Origin: Candidatus Accumulibacter meliphilus
GTDB lineage: Bacteria; Pseudomonadota; Gammaproteobacteria; Burkholderiales; Rhodocyclaceae
Length of the DNA stretch: 42,171 nt
NCBI GenBank assembly: GCA_003332265.1
Contig: QPGA01000018.1
Span: forward strand, 36,449 to 78,619
Direction: 5' to 3'
In this document: in pieces, positions 26,670 through 37,218 of the stretch
Layout: every line of letters starts with the position of its first letter
Numbering within the stretch: position 1 is the first letter of the stretch
Notes under the pieces: generated by a model
Database searches by the model: none
Seen by the model: only the letters and a program-made list of their open reading frames with translations
What the model was told of the DNA's origin: nothing
Program-made: the position numbers and the translations under genes

Positions 26670-27812
26670 TCAGCCCGTCACCGCATCGAGCGCAGCAGCC
26701 AGGCTGCTTACGGTCCGGTCTGGGTTGTGCAGTTTCTCGAGGCCGAACAGTCCGATGCGGAAACTGCGGAAATCCGCCGGCTCGTCGCATTGCATGGGCA
26801 CCCCGGCGGCGATCTGCACGCCGATGGCGACGAACTTCCTGCCGGACTGAATATCGGCATCGTCGGTATAGCTGACGACGACGCCGGGCGCCTGGAATCC
26901 TTCCGCGGCGACGCTCTTGAACCCCTTGCTGCTGAGCAACTCGCGAACCCGGCGACCGAGTTCCTGCTGCTCCTTGCAGACGCGCTCAAAACCGTATTCC
27001 TCGGTTTCGAGCATCACGTCACGCAAGGCTGCCAGAGCGTCGGTAGGCATCGTCGCGTGGTAGGCAAAGCCGCCTTTCTCGTAGGCCTCCATGATCTGCA
27101 GCCACTTCTTGAGGTCGCAGGCAAAACTGCTGCTGGTGCTTGCGTCGATGCGGTCACGCGCGCGCTCGCCAAGCGCCACCAGCGCGCAGCACGGGGAGCC
27201 GCTCCAGCCTTTCTGCGGTGCGCTGATCAGCACGTCGACGTCGTTGGCGACCATATCGACCCAGACGGTCCCGGACGCGACGCAATCAAGAATGAAAAGG
27301 CCATTAACGGCACGAACGGCAGCGCCGATGGCACGCAGGTAATCGTCGGAGAGCATCAAGCCAGAGGCGGTTTCGACGTGCGGCGCGAAAACGATCTCCG
27401 GCTTTTCGGCGTGGATGCTGGCCACGACGTCTTCGATCGGCGGCGGCGCGAACGCTGCCTGCGGCTGCTGATCGACCGGCCGGGCGACCATGGCCACGCT
27501 TTCGGAAGCTATCCGCCCCATGTCGAGGATCTGCGTCCAGCGAAAGCTGAACCAGCCGTTGCGGATGATCAGGCATTTCTTGTCGGTTGCAAACTGGCGG
27601 GCGACGGCTTCCATGCCGAAAGTGCCGCTGCCGGGAACGACGATGGCAGCCTTGGCGTTGTAGACCGTCTTGACGATCCGCGAGATGTCGTTCATCACGC
27701 CCTGGAAGCGCCGCGACATGTGGTTGAGGGCGCGGTCGGTATAGACCACCGAGTATTCGAGCAGACCATCGGGATCGGGTTGGGGAAGGAGTGCAGGCAC
27801 GATTGTCTCCAT
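26670..27812 (-). CDS. Class V PLP-dependent aminotransferase (alanine/serine-glyoxylate type)
   Basis: A 380-residue fold-type I, class V aminotransferase. The PLP-binding lysine is Lys201 in ISAPQKGWSG and the pyridine-N-binding Asp is Asp176 in FILDCVAS; the block VVPGSGTFGMEA binds the phosphate. Such enzymes move an amino group from alanine, serine or 2-aminoethylphosphonate to glyoxylate or pyruvate; the exact donor is not decided by sequence. ATG 27812 is used because the conserved N-terminus (LEYSVVYTDRALNHMS) starts about 18 residues later and the upstream codons look unrelated. It is the first gene of the minus-strand series running down to 20.3 kb, with 370 bases before the divergent DUF808 gene. 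Confidence 0.85.
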   Translation of the reverse strand: METIVPALLPQPDPDGLLEYSVVYTDRALNHMSRRFQGVMNDISRIVKTVYNAKAAIVVPGSGTFGMEAVARQFATDKKCLIIRNGWFSFRWTQILDMGRIASESVAMVARPVDQQPQAAFAPPPIEDVVASIHAEKPEIVFAPHVETASGLMLSDDYLRAIGAAVRAVNGLFILDCVASGTVWVDMVANDVDVLISAPQKGWSGSPCCALVALGERARDRIDASTSSSFACDLKKWLQIMEAYEKGGFAYHATMPTDALAALRDVMLETEEYGFERVCKEQQELGRRVRELLSSKGFKSVAAEGFQAPGVVVSYTDDADIQSGRKFVAIGVQIAAGVPMQCDEPADFRSFRIGLFGLEKLHNPDRTVSSLAAALDAVTG

Positions 27813-28182
27813 GCGGTGATTGGGCAAGCGGAGTTGAGTGAGAGTGAGTACACGGCGCGTCCGTGCGCCACAAGGCATGCAGGATAACGCCAAGTCCGGA
27901 CGCCGCGCTAGTCAAGCCAGGCAGCGTAGCGGCGCCGGCGTGCTGGCCGATCGATCGTCGCAATGAACAATCGTTGGCGATCGCGGGCCAGGCTTCCCCC
28001 TTGCCGACGAACGCCCCGCCTCCGCATGAGCCTGCAGAGCAGCTACACTTGCGAACCTTGAGCCAGCGGCCTCGCCTGGCTATCGCCGCCGGTCGAGGAT
28101 CATGCGCAGCACTCCTGGCTGCCAGCGGCGTGGCAGCGCTCACCCGTCGCGGACGCGACTTTCACGGTACTTGGAGACCACG
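27813..28182. other. Divergent intergenic region (aminotransferase / DUF808)
   Basis: No gene is supported. The 370 bases must hold the promoters of both flanking genes, but I cannot choose clear boxes. GGAG at about 28172 serves as the ribosome site of the plus-strand gene. A short stretch ACGCGACTTTCAC at 28153-28165 matches the terminal bases of the 122-bp repeat, probably by chance. Confidence 0.4.
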
Positions 28183-29175
28183 ATGGCCGGAGCCAGCCTG
28201 CTTGCCCTGATCGATGACATTGCCAGCGTCCTCGACGACATCGCACTAATGACCAAGGTGGCGGCCAAGAAAACCGCTGGCGTGCTCGGCGACGACCTGG
28301 CGCTGAATGCGCAGCAGGTGTCCGGCGTGCGCGCCGAGCGCGAGCTGCCCGTGGTCTGGGCGGTCGCCGTCGGCTCCTTCAAGAACAAGCTGATCCTGGT
28401 GCCAGCGGCGCTGGCGATCAGCCGCTTCATTCCGTGGGCAGTGACACCGCTACTGATGATCGGCGGCCTTTATCTGTGCCTCGAAGGGGTCGAGAAAATC
28501 GCCCACAAGTGGCTGCACGGCAAAAGCGCTGCGACGGGCGAGGAGCCGGCACAAGAGGCCGACCAAACGGCGGCACAAAGCGATGAACACATCGATCTGG
28601 CGGCCCTGGAAGCCGAGAAGATCAAGGGCGCGATCCGCACCGACTTCGTGCTCTCGGCCGAGATCGTGGTCATCGCGCTGGGCACCGTCGCTGGCGCATC
28701 GTTTACGACGCAGGTGGCGGTTCTTTCGGGAATCGGCGTGCTCATGACCGTCGGCGTTTATGGCCTCGTCGCCGGCATCGTCAAGCTGGACGACCTCGGG
28801 CTGTACCTGCTGAAGAAGAGCGGCGCGCTGGCGCAAGCAGTCGGCAAAGGCCTCGTGCTGGCGGCGCCGCGCCTGATGAAAGCGCTCACCCTGATCGGCA
28901 CGGCAGCGATGTTCATGGTCGGCGGCAGCATCCTCAGCCACGGCATCCCGCCCGTCCATCACTTCATCGAAAACGCCGCCGAGCTCATTCAACTCGCCAC
29001 CCCGGTGAGCAGCGTTGGCGGCGTGCTCAAGGCACTGAGCTCACTGTCCCTGGAAATGCTGCTGGGGGTCGTTGGCGGCAGCCTGGCCTTGCTCGCCGTG
29101 CAGGCGTTTGGCGCCGTCCGCAGTGCTGTCCGGAAAAAGCCGGAAAAGCAGGCAGATGCGGACGAAAACAAGTAA
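28183..29175 (+). CDS. DUF808 family inner-membrane protein (YedI-like)
   Basis: A 330-residue integral membrane protein. The N-terminus MAGASLLALIDDIASVLDDIALMTKVAAKKTAGVLGDD is split here as two blocks: LLALIDDIASVLDDIA and TKVAAKKTAGVLGDDLA; both are hallmarks of DUF808. Several long hydrophobic segments follow (about 75-110, 165-210, 240-275, 295-320). An acidic, Gln-rich loop near 120-145 varies in the family. The function of YedI-type proteins is not established. ATG 28183 is preceded by GGAG. It stands alone, with 75 bases to the end of the convergent regulator gene. Confidence 0.88.
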   Translation: MAGASLLALIDDIASVLDDIALMTKVAAKKTAGVLGDDLALNAQQVSGVRAERELPVVWAVAVGSFKNKLILVPAALAISRFIPWAVTPLLMIGGLYLCLEGVEKIAHKWLHGKSAATGEEPAQEADQTAAQSDEHIDLAALEAEKIKGAIRTDFVLSAEIVVIALGTVAGASFTTQVAVLSGIGVLMTVGVYGLVAGIVKLDDLGLYLLKKSGALAQAVGKGLVLAAPRLMKALTLIGTAAMFMVGGSILSHGIPPVHHFIENAAELIQLATPVSSVGGVLKALSSLSLEMLLGVVGGSLALLAVQAFGAVRSAVRKKPEKQADADENK

Positions 29176-29250
29176 GGCTGAGGCCAACTGTCAGGGGCGG
29201 AGCCGCGCTACCTGAACTCTCGGCGCCGGGACTACTCGCCGGCCAGGCGC

Positions 29251-29703
29251 CTACGCTGCCAGTCGCCAGCCGGCTTCGGTTTCTTCGAAAACCTGCCGCG
29301 CTTCGTCCTTCTGGCGATCGGTGTCATTCCACTGGGTGATCAGCTCGGTCACGCGGGTCGTGCCGTGGATATGCTCGAGGTACATCAGGCGCAGCATCCG
29401 CTCGGCAGCCACTGTTGGCCGGCGCTTGCCGCGCTCCCAGAGTGAAGTGCTCTGTTCGTCGACACCCAGGCAGTCACCCAGCCGCTTCTGCGACATGCCC
29501 ATTTCGAGGCGAAGGAAGCGAATTTCGACGCCGGTCAGGCGCCGCTTGTAGTCCACCAGGTGGTGGCCGATGGTCCGGTGCAAGCCATCAATATCGTAAA
29601 TCTCGAGGCATGGGCCCAGCCCGTCAACATCCTCGTAGCGGAAACCGCTCGCCAGCCAGATGTTTTTCAGACCGCAGTCTTCATATTTCAGCATGTCGCT
29701 CAT
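29251..29703 (-). CDS. XRE-type antitoxin/regulator of a DUF4258 pair
   Basis: A 150-residue protein with a helix-turn-helix at about residues 62-100 (EMGMSQKRLGDCLGV followed by DEQSTSLWERGKRRP). The N-terminus (KYEDCGLKNIWLASGF and IYDIDGLHRTIG) is the block seen in MqsA/YgiT-like regulators next to DUF4258 or RelE-like toxins. Only one of the zinc-finger cysteines of MqsA is present, so zinc binding is doubtful. It begins one base after the stop of the toxin-like gene, with GAGGG upstream, so translation is coupled. As in related systems it probably binds its own promoter with the partner; that is inference. Confidence 0.8.
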   Translation of the reverse strand: MSDMLKYEDCGLKNIWLASGFRYEDVDGLGPCLEIYDIDGLHRTIGHHLVDYKRRLTGVEIRFLRLEMGMSQKRLGDCLGVDEQSTSLWERGKRRPTVAAERMLRLMYLEHIHGTTRVTELITQWNDTDRQKDEARQVFEETEAGWRLAA

Positions 29704-29704
29704 C

Positions 29705-30070
29705 TCAGCCCTCGATTACCATCGCCACCACGGCCAACTCGCCACCCTCAACACGGTCTGGGCCGTTTTGGCCGTTTGCGCTTGCTCCTCTGGCGTCGCC
29801 AAGCTTGAAGATCACGCCGACGGTCAAGCGAGCGCCAGCATGGAACCAGCTCAGGTTACAGCACCAATCGTCCCGCGCATCCTTGTGCAGCGGCTCGCTG
29901 ACCAGGCCGTTCTTCAAGGTTTCCAGCACCTGTCGGCGACCGATGTGCCGAAGCTTCATCCGCGCCTCGGCATTCTCGCTGAAAACCAGGCGGCGCTTGC
30001 CGTTGCCGACTTCCTTGACCCATTCCATGGCCTGCCTGGGGGTCGGTTTGATGCCGGTGATCTTGCTCAT
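29705..30070 (-). CDS. DUF4258 protein, likely RelE-like toxin
   Basis: A 121-residue protein with the DUF4258 core FSENAEARMKLRHIGRRQVLETLKNG, then a beta-rich half (LTVGVIFKLGD, LAVVAMVIEG). DUF4258 proteins have an RelE/BrnT-like fold and are often toxins paired with an HTH antitoxin. Start ATG 30070 has AGGA at suitable distance; a longer reading frame upstream has no ribosome site and no similarity. The toxin-first order with an HTH gene one base behind matches many type II toxin-antitoxin pairs. Whether it is an active RNase is unknown. Confidence 0.75.
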   Translation of the reverse strand: MSKITGIKPTPRQAMEWVKEVGNGKRRLVFSENAEARMKLRHIGRRQVLETLKNGLVSEPLHKDARDDWCCNLSWFHAGARLTVGVIFKLGDARGASANGQNGPDRVEGGELAVVAMVIEG

Positions 30071-30642
30071 GGCGATCCATCCTAGGTCGCAACAGTCGAC
30101 CGTTTTGAATAATGGCCCAGGCAGAGCGCGGCTCGACGTGCCACTCCTGCGCTTCTCTCCGTCACCTTCGACGTCTTCTTGTGGTGCCGGGAAGGGCATC
30201 GAACCCGGCCAGGAAACCCCGTGCCATCGCGAAGATTACAAGCTCCTGCTTTGATCGATGGCCCCAAATCAAGCCCCAGAGCGGTGATGCGGCCCGGGGC
30301 AGGCAAAGATTCTGGCCGAAAAGTCAGCAGCTGTGAAGCTCTTTCGCTTCGCTGCCAGGCGGTTGTTGACGAAGCGACGCGATCGCCGGATTCTCGAGGC
30401 GATGCGGGGTGTCTCCCAGAAGAGGATGTCGAACTATACTGACCCCCTGGCGCGAACCCCCGTTGATGCGCCGCTGCGCCAGTTTGCGTGGCGCCAGGCG
30501 GCCTGATTCGTCCATCGCTCGTGGCGAGTAGCCATCTACCGTTCTGACTCCTCCCACTTCTCAATCTGCGCTGTCGAAATGCTCTGTCAGGAAGCTGGCA
30601 TTGCCGATGATGCGACAGGCAACACCGAAAAAAGGATGCCCC
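30071..30642. other. Intergenic region between the toxin pair and the HAD gene
   Basis: No gene is supported in these 572 bases. At 30182-30212, minus strand, there is a GGGTTCGATGCCC T-arm-like segment followed by CCCGGCACCA, like the 3' end of a tRNA, with no 5' half. A GCCGGG/CCCGGC hairpin spans the same bases. The right end carries AAAGGA upstream of the HAD start. Confidence 0.45.
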
Positions 30643-31359
30643 ATGGCCCACGACACCGCTGCTTCGATCATCGTTTTCGACGTCAATGAGACGCTGCTCG
30701 ACATCACCACGCTCGAACCCTTGTTTGAGCGCGTCTTTGGCGATCCGTCCGTGTTGCGCGAGTGGTTTGCGCAATTGATTCTCTACTCCCAAACCATGAC
30801 CCTCTCGGGCCTGTACACACCGTTCGGAGAACTGGGCGTCGGGAGCCTGCGCATGCTGGCGTCAATCCACGGCGTCAGCATCGCCGACGGCGACATCGAT
30901 GAACTGAAGCAGCGCATGAATGCCATGCCGGCACATGCCGACGTCGTTCCCGCGCTCAGCCGCTTACGCGCGGCGGGATTCAGGCTCGTGACCCTGACCA
31001 ACTCGGCGAGCGCCGCTTCGCCGACGCCGCTTGAACGCGCCGGCATTGGCGAATTCTTCGAACGCTCCTTCAGTGTCGAGTCGGTTCGCAAATTCAAGCC
31101 CGCCCCCGAGACCTACCGTCAAGTGGCCGAAGAACTGCGCGTTGAGCCGTCTGCTCTGTGCCTTGTCGCCTGTCACCTATGGGATACGATTGGTGCTCAG
31201 GCTGCCGGCTGCCGTGGCGCGCTCGTGACACGTCCGCACAACGCGATTCTGCCCGCCGCAGAAGTTCCTGTCCCGGACGTGGTGGCAGCGGAACTCACCG
31301 ACCTCGCTGAGCAGATCGTCCAGCGCTGGAAATCGCCGCAGCAGCCTTCGTCAGGGTAA
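30643..31359 (+). CDS. Haloacid dehalogenase type II family hydrolase
   Basis: A 238-residue HAD-superfamily hydrolase of the L-2-haloacid dehalogenase group. The nucleophile is Asp13 in VFDVNETLLD; the second motif is LTNSAS; the motif III lysine lies in KFKPAPETY; and the late motif HLWDTIGAQAAGCRGA is close to the AHxWDxxGAxxAG of the family. The enzymes remove halide from 2-haloacids through an aspartyl ester, but many members in this group act on other substrates or are uncharacterised. ATG 30643 is chosen because AAGGA lies just upstream and the conserved core starts at residue 8; a TTG 42 bases earlier is less likely. No neighbour suggests a pathway. Confidence 0.85.
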   Translation: MAHDTAASIIVFDVNETLLDITTLEPLFERVFGDPSVLREWFAQLILYSQTMTLSGLYTPFGELGVGSLRMLASIHGVSIADGDIDELKQRMNAMPAHADVVPALSRLRAAGFRLVTLTNSASAASPTPLERAGIGEFFERSFSVESVRKFKPAPETYRQVAEELRVEPSALCLVACHLWDTIGAQAAGCRGALVTRPHNAILPAAEVPVPDVVAAELTDLAEQIVQRWKSPQQPSSG

Positions 31360-31503
31360 GACCTTCCTTGACGATCATCATCGCCGCGGCGACCGCGCCA
31401 CCGCTCCTGATCTGCGCTGTTTTCGCCTCGCCCTTCCTCGAACGAGCGACCGAGTGGAGGCTTGCATTCTTGAGGAGACTTTCGGCAAGCCTCTCCTACC
31501 CGC

Positions 31504-31540
31504 CGTCATGGCGAGGAGGCGAAGCCGACGCGGCAATCCA
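31504..31540. repeat. Dispersed bacterial repeat relic
   Basis: The segment CGTCATGGCGAGGAGGCG, followed by GACGCGGCAATCCA, resembles a short repeat (consensus CGTCATTGCGAGGAGCGAAG and on to GCAATCC) that I know from many bacterial genomes. Here one base is missing and others are changed. It carries no gene. Confidence 0.5.
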
Positions 31541-32476
31541 GAGCTTCGGCTTTTCGCGTGTCCAGTGTTCGCTATGTCAATGCGCAGGGAAAGAGTGAGA
31601 GGATGGAACGGGATTGCTGAGTCGCGAGACCGCCCGCCCGAACTCGTTCTTGCAGCCAACGGCCAAAAACGTCTTGCCCGAACCGTATTCGCCACCGCTA
31701 GCCTTGCCGGCACCGCGTCCGCAAGCCGCGGCGTCCAGCTCTCCGTCGAGCGTTCCCGGAAGGCGGCCATCAGCCCACGGCCAGCGCCTCCAGGCCAGAC
31801 TCGGGCACAGTTCCTCACCTCAAGGCCGCGCTGATCTCGGCTCACCGCTGCGGACTAATCACTGGTGAACCCTCATTGCCTACTTCATCCCGAAGCGACT
31901 CGTCAAAGCGGCGGAAAGCCGCTGCCGATAATGATGCAAACGCGATCAGGGGTTCGGGCGAGGACGGCTGAACTGATGTCTACTTGGCTTGTTAACGACC
32001 GCGTCCGACCCTCAGCTACCTGATGAATTCATCATGTTCGACGGCGGCTTACAGATGCGAAAGCTGGCGGTCACGGGAATCTGATGTCGGACTGGTCCTC
32101 GGCCGCTGCGGTCATTGGGGCCATGCGCCTTGAACGGCTGCTGTACTCCGCATTGCCGACGTTCGAGGAGGTCCGGCGGAAAAGCCGGGGCAGACCAATC
32201 CGAGCGGCTGCTTACCCGAAAGCGCTACTCACCGTTTCGACCCCTACCTGCCCGATGACCTGTTCATTGGCAATGACCGCTCACAGATCATGAAGCTACC
32301 GGTGCCGGGAGTCTGACGTCGGTCTGCATCATCGGCCCAAGCGGTCCATCGGGTCAGCGATGATCAACGGGACGCGCGCCCCAAAACAGTCCATCAACAG
32401 CGACGGCTGCAAGGCAAGAGAGTGTCTTCTGAAGCTAATGGTTGCGCGTCTTTGCAGGACTGACTTCCCTGCGGTT

Positions 32477-32510
32477 TTGTCACGATTTTTATATCGCCGC
32501 CGCAAACCTT
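32477..32510 (+). promoter_or_regulatory. Candidate kdp promoter / KdpE-binding region
   Basis: An AT-rich block CGATTTTTATATCGCCGCCG follows TTGTCA about 75-100 bases upstream of the first kdp cistron. The T-rich run followed by a C/G-rich half resembles the E. coli KdpE operator layout. No sigma-70 box pair with good spacing is found, so the exact start is unknown. Confidence 0.3.
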
Positions 32511-32539
32511 TTGAGCATCTTGAAATCCCCTTGCCCATA

Positions 32540-32566
32540 GTAATGGGGTCGCTGCAAGACCATTAC
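32540..32566 (+). promoter_or_regulatory. Leader hairpin just before the kdp ribosome site
   Basis: GTAATGG at 32540-32546 pairs with CCATTAC at 32560-32566, with a possible inner GGTC/GACC extension. The GGAGG ribosome site (32567-32571) begins on the next base, so folding could affect initiation of the first kdp cistron. Confidence 0.45.
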
Positions 32567-32576
32567 GGAGGCAAAC

Positions 32577-32669
32577 ATGGATATCGTCTATCTCGCAGGC
32601 ATAGGTCTGTTCTTTGGTCTGGTGGCTTTCATGGCCATCGGCTGCGCCAAACTTGGAGGTGCCAAATGA
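32577..32669 (+). CDS. Kdp-associated 30-residue membrane microprotein
   Basis: ATG 32577 has a perfect GGAGG site 5 bases upstream. The 30-residue product has one hydrophobic helix ([18 protein letters not shown]) and a short basic tail (CAKLGGAK). Its stop overlaps the kdpF start (ATGA), the same coupling used by the later kdp genes. It is distinct from KdpF, which follows. Similar one-helix peptides precede kdpF in other proteobacteria as far as I recall. By position it may stabilise or assemble the KdpFABC complex; no function can be read from the sequence. Confidence 0.75.
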   Translation: MDIVYLAGIGLFFGLVAFMAIGCAKLGGAK

Positions 32670-32758
32670 CCTGGCTTCATATCGTCAGCGCCGTCGCCGC
32701 GGTCGCGCTGCTTATCTACCTGATCGCGGCCCTGCTCAACCCGGAGGATTTTTCATGA
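32666..32758 (+). CDS. kdpF: KdpF, small subunit of the potassium-transporting ATPase
   Basis: A 30-residue single-span peptide ([20 protein letters not shown], then NPEDF). The end LLNPEDF matches the typical KdpF tail (LLRPEKF). KdpF stabilises the KdpABC complex in the inner membrane. It overlaps the previous cistron and kdpA by ATGA at both ends. Confidence 0.9.
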   Translation: MTWLHIVSAVAAVALLIYLIAALLNPEDFS

Positions 32759-34542
32759 CCATTCATGCCTGGCTTCTCCTCGGGGTTTACCTGGCGCTGC
32801 TGCTGCTCGCAGCGAAGCCGCTCGGCAGCTACATTGCTGCTGTGATGGAAGGCCGCGGCCTCGCCCTCCGCTTTGGTGGTGGCATTGAATCTTTGCTGTA
32901 TCGCCTGTGCGGCGTGCGCCGCGACGAGGAAATGGGCTGGCTGCACTACGCGCTGGCGATCCTGCTGTTCAACGTCCTCGGCGCGCTGGCGGTGTATACC
33001 CTGCAACGGCTGCAACTCTGGCTGCCGCTCAATCCCCAGGGGATGGCCCACGTCAGCCCGGATTCATCGTTCAACACCGCTGTCAGCTTTGCTACCAACA
33101 CCAACTGGCAAGGCTATTCAGGTGAATCGACGATGAGCTACTTGACGCAGATGCTAGGTCTCACGGTGCAGAACTTTTTCTCGGCAGCCACCGGCATCGT
33201 CGTCGTCATCGCGCTGATCCGCAGCTTTGCCCGTCATACGGCCAGGACCATCGGCAACGCCTGGGTCGATCTGACCCGCATTACGCTCTATGTGCTGCTG
33301 CCGATAGCGCTGGTCTACGCGTTGTTTCTGGTCAGCCAAGGCGCGATCCAGAACTTCGACCCTTACAAGGACGTGACAACGCTGCAAGTGACAGAATACG
33401 ACAATCCCAAGCTCGACGCCGCCGGCCAGCCGCTCAAGGACGACAAGGGCGTCGCCATCACCGAACCCGCCACTACGCAGACCCAGACCTTGCCGATGGG
33501 CCCGGTCGCCTCGCAGGAAGCCATCAAGACCCTCGGCACGAATGGCGGCGGCTTCTTCAACGCCAACTCGGCGCACCCCTACGAAAACCCGACGCCGCTT
33601 TCCAACTTCATTCAGATGCTGTCGATCTTCCTGATCCCGGCGGCCCTGTGCCTGACCTTCGGCCGTATGGTTGGCGACATGCGCCAAGGCTGGGCCGTGC
33701 TGGCTGCCATGACGTTGATGTTCGTGGTCGTGGCCATCGCGGCCATCAGCTTCGAGCAACAGGGCAACCCGCTGCTGGCCAATCTCGGCGTCGACATGGC
33801 GGCCGGCAACATGGAAGGCAAGGAAACGCGTTTCGGCATCGCCGAATCGGGTCTGTTCGCTACCATCACCACGCTGGCGTCCTGTGGAGCCGTCAACGCC
33901 ATGCACGACTCCTTCACTCCACTGGGCGGCTTCGTGCCGCTGTGGGACATGATGCTCGGCGAAGTGGTGTTCGGCGGCGTCGGCACCGGCCTCTATGGCA
34001 TGTTGGTGTTCGCCGTCATGGCGGTATTCATCGCTGGGCTGATGATCGGCCGCACGCCCGAATACTTGGGCAAGAAGATCGAGGCGCATGAAATAAAGAT
34101 GGTGTCGATCACCATCCTCGTCACGCCGTTCTTGGTGCTGGCCGGCACCGCCATCGCCGTGATGACCACAGACGGTATCGCCGGTATCGCCAACCCTGGC
34201 GCCCACGGCTTCTCGGAAATTCTCTACGCCTTCACATCGGCCGCAAATAACAACGGCAGTGCCTTCGCCGGACTCTCAGCCAATACGCCCTTCTACAACG
34301 GCTTGCTGGCCGTTGCCATGTGGTTCGGCCGCTTCGGCGTCATCGTGCCGGTACTGGCCCTGGCCGGCGGCCTCGCCGCCAAGAAGCGCATTACCGCCAG
34401 TGCCGGCACCATGCCGACCCATGGCCCCCTGTTCGTCGTGCTGTTGATTGGCACCGTCGTGCTGGTTGGCGCCCTGAACTACGTTCCCGCGCTCGCGCTC
34501 GGGCCGGTGGTCGAGCATCTAATGCTCTACCCCGCCCACTGA
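32755..34542 (+). CDS. kdpA: KdpA, potassium-binding channel subunit
   Basis: The channel-like subunit of the KdpFABC P-type pump, which binds and conducts K+ at micromolar external levels. The 595 residues have about ten membrane spans. The first selectivity-filter-like loop [14 protein letters not shown] and later loops ([46 protein letters not shown]) are intact. The ATG overlaps the kdpF stop; a longer frame upstream would run through kdpF in another frame and is not coding. Length and motifs are normal. Confidence 0.97.
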   Translation: MTIHAWLLLGVYLALLLLAAKPLGSYIAAVMEGRGLALRFGGGIESLLYRLCGVRRDEEMGWLHYALAILLFNVLGALAVYTLQRLQLWLPLNPQGMAHVSPDSSFNTAVSFATNTNWQGYSGESTMSYLTQMLGLTVQNFFSAATGIVVVIALIRSFARHTARTIGNAWVDLTRITLYVLLPIALVYALFLVSQGAIQNFDPYKDVTTLQVTEYDNPKLDAAGQPLKDDKGVAITEPATTQTQTLPMGPVASQEAIKTLGTNGGGFFNANSAHPYENPTPLSNFIQMLSIFLIPAALCLTFGRMVGDMRQGWAVLAAMTLMFVVVAIAAISFEQQGNPLLANLGVDMAAGNMEGKETRFGIAESGLFATITTLASCGAVNAMHDSFTPLGGFVPLWDMMLGEVVFGGVGTGLYGMLVFAVMAVFIAGLMIGRTPEYLGKKIEAHEIKMVSITILVTPFLVLAGTAIAVMTTDGIAGIANPGAHGFSEILYAFTSAANNNGSAFAGLSANTPFYNGLLAVAMWFGRFGVIVPVLALAGGLAAKKRITASAGTMPTHGPLFVVLLIGTVVLVGALNYVPALALGPVVEHLMLYPAH

Positions 34543-34558
34543 GCCGAAGGAGACAATC

Positions 34559-36625
<2,067 letters not shown>

Positions 36626-36639
36626 GAAAGGAAGTCGTC

Positions 36640-37218
36640 ATGAAAACACTGTTACGTCCAGCCATCACTCTGTTCGTGCTGCTGTCCGCCATTACCGGCA
36701 TTGTCTATCCCTTGACGGTAACCAGCATTGCCCAGGCGGTCTTTCCAGGTACTGCTGCCGGCAGCCTGCTCGTCAGGGGTGGCAAGCCGGTCGGCTCAAC
36801 ACTGATTGGTCAGAACTTCGCTGAGCAAAAGTACTTTTGGGGGCGACCGTCAGCCACGTCACCGCAGCCCTACAACGGCATCACCTCGGGTGGATCAAAC
36901 CAGGGGCCGTTGAACCCGGCGCTGGTGGCTGCCGTCAAAGAGCGCATCGAGACTCTCAAGGCGGTCGATCCCGGCAACCAGTTACCCATCCCGGCCGATC
37001 TGGTCACCGCATCCGCCAGCGGCCTTGATCCGCATATCAGCCCGGCAGCGGCCCGCTACCAGGTCGCGCGCGTTGCCGCAGCGCGCAAGCTACCACCGGA
37101 ACAGGTAGCGGCCCTGATCGATGTACATACCGAAGGACGGCAATGGGGCCTCTTCGGCGAGCCTCGTGTTAACGTGTTGCTGCTGAACTTGACGCTGGAT
37201 GACCAGCAAGGAAAATGA
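36640..37218 (+). CDS. kdpC: KdpC subunit
   Basis: The 192-residue single-span subunit of the Kdp pump, thought to help ATP binding and hold the complex together. It has an N-terminal membrane helix ([19 protein letters not shown]) and the family blocks [18 protein letters not shown] and LNLTLDDQ at the C-terminus. GAAAGGAAG precedes the ATG. Its stop overlaps the kdpD start (ATGA). Confidence 0.96.
   Translation: MKTLLRPAITLFVLLSAITGIVYPLTVTSIAQAVFPGTAAGSLLVRGGKPVGSTLIGQNFAEQKYFWGRPSATSPQPYNGITSGGSNQGPLNPALVAAVKERIETLKAVDPGNQLPIPADLVTASASGLDPHISPAAARYQVARVAAARKLPPEQVAALIDVHTEGRQWGLFGEPRVNVLLLNLTLDDQQGK

Larger units (their letters stand above)
31360..32539. other. 1.2-kb region without genes, with degenerate repeats
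   Basis: No coding sequence is convincing. The region holds a dispersed-repeat relic at 31504-31540, a 14-bp perfect palindrome TGATGAATTCATCA at 32021-32034, and two diverged direct repeats about 235 bases apart (around 32016-32110 and 32250-32340) sharing a CTTACAGAT/CTCACAGAT and GGGAATCTGATGTCGG/GGGAGTCTGACGTCGG core. The repeats look like decayed non-coding elements. The right end is the kdp leader. Confidence 0.5.

Noticed and set aside
30182-30212. Complete tRNA gene
   Set aside because: Only a T-arm and acceptor-like 3' end are present; no D-arm, anticodon arm or matching 5' acceptor strand can be found upstream.
31360-32539. Insertion sequence or transposase remnant
   Set aside because: No transposase-like peptide or terminal inverted repeats could be recognised in any frame, only short decayed direct repeats.
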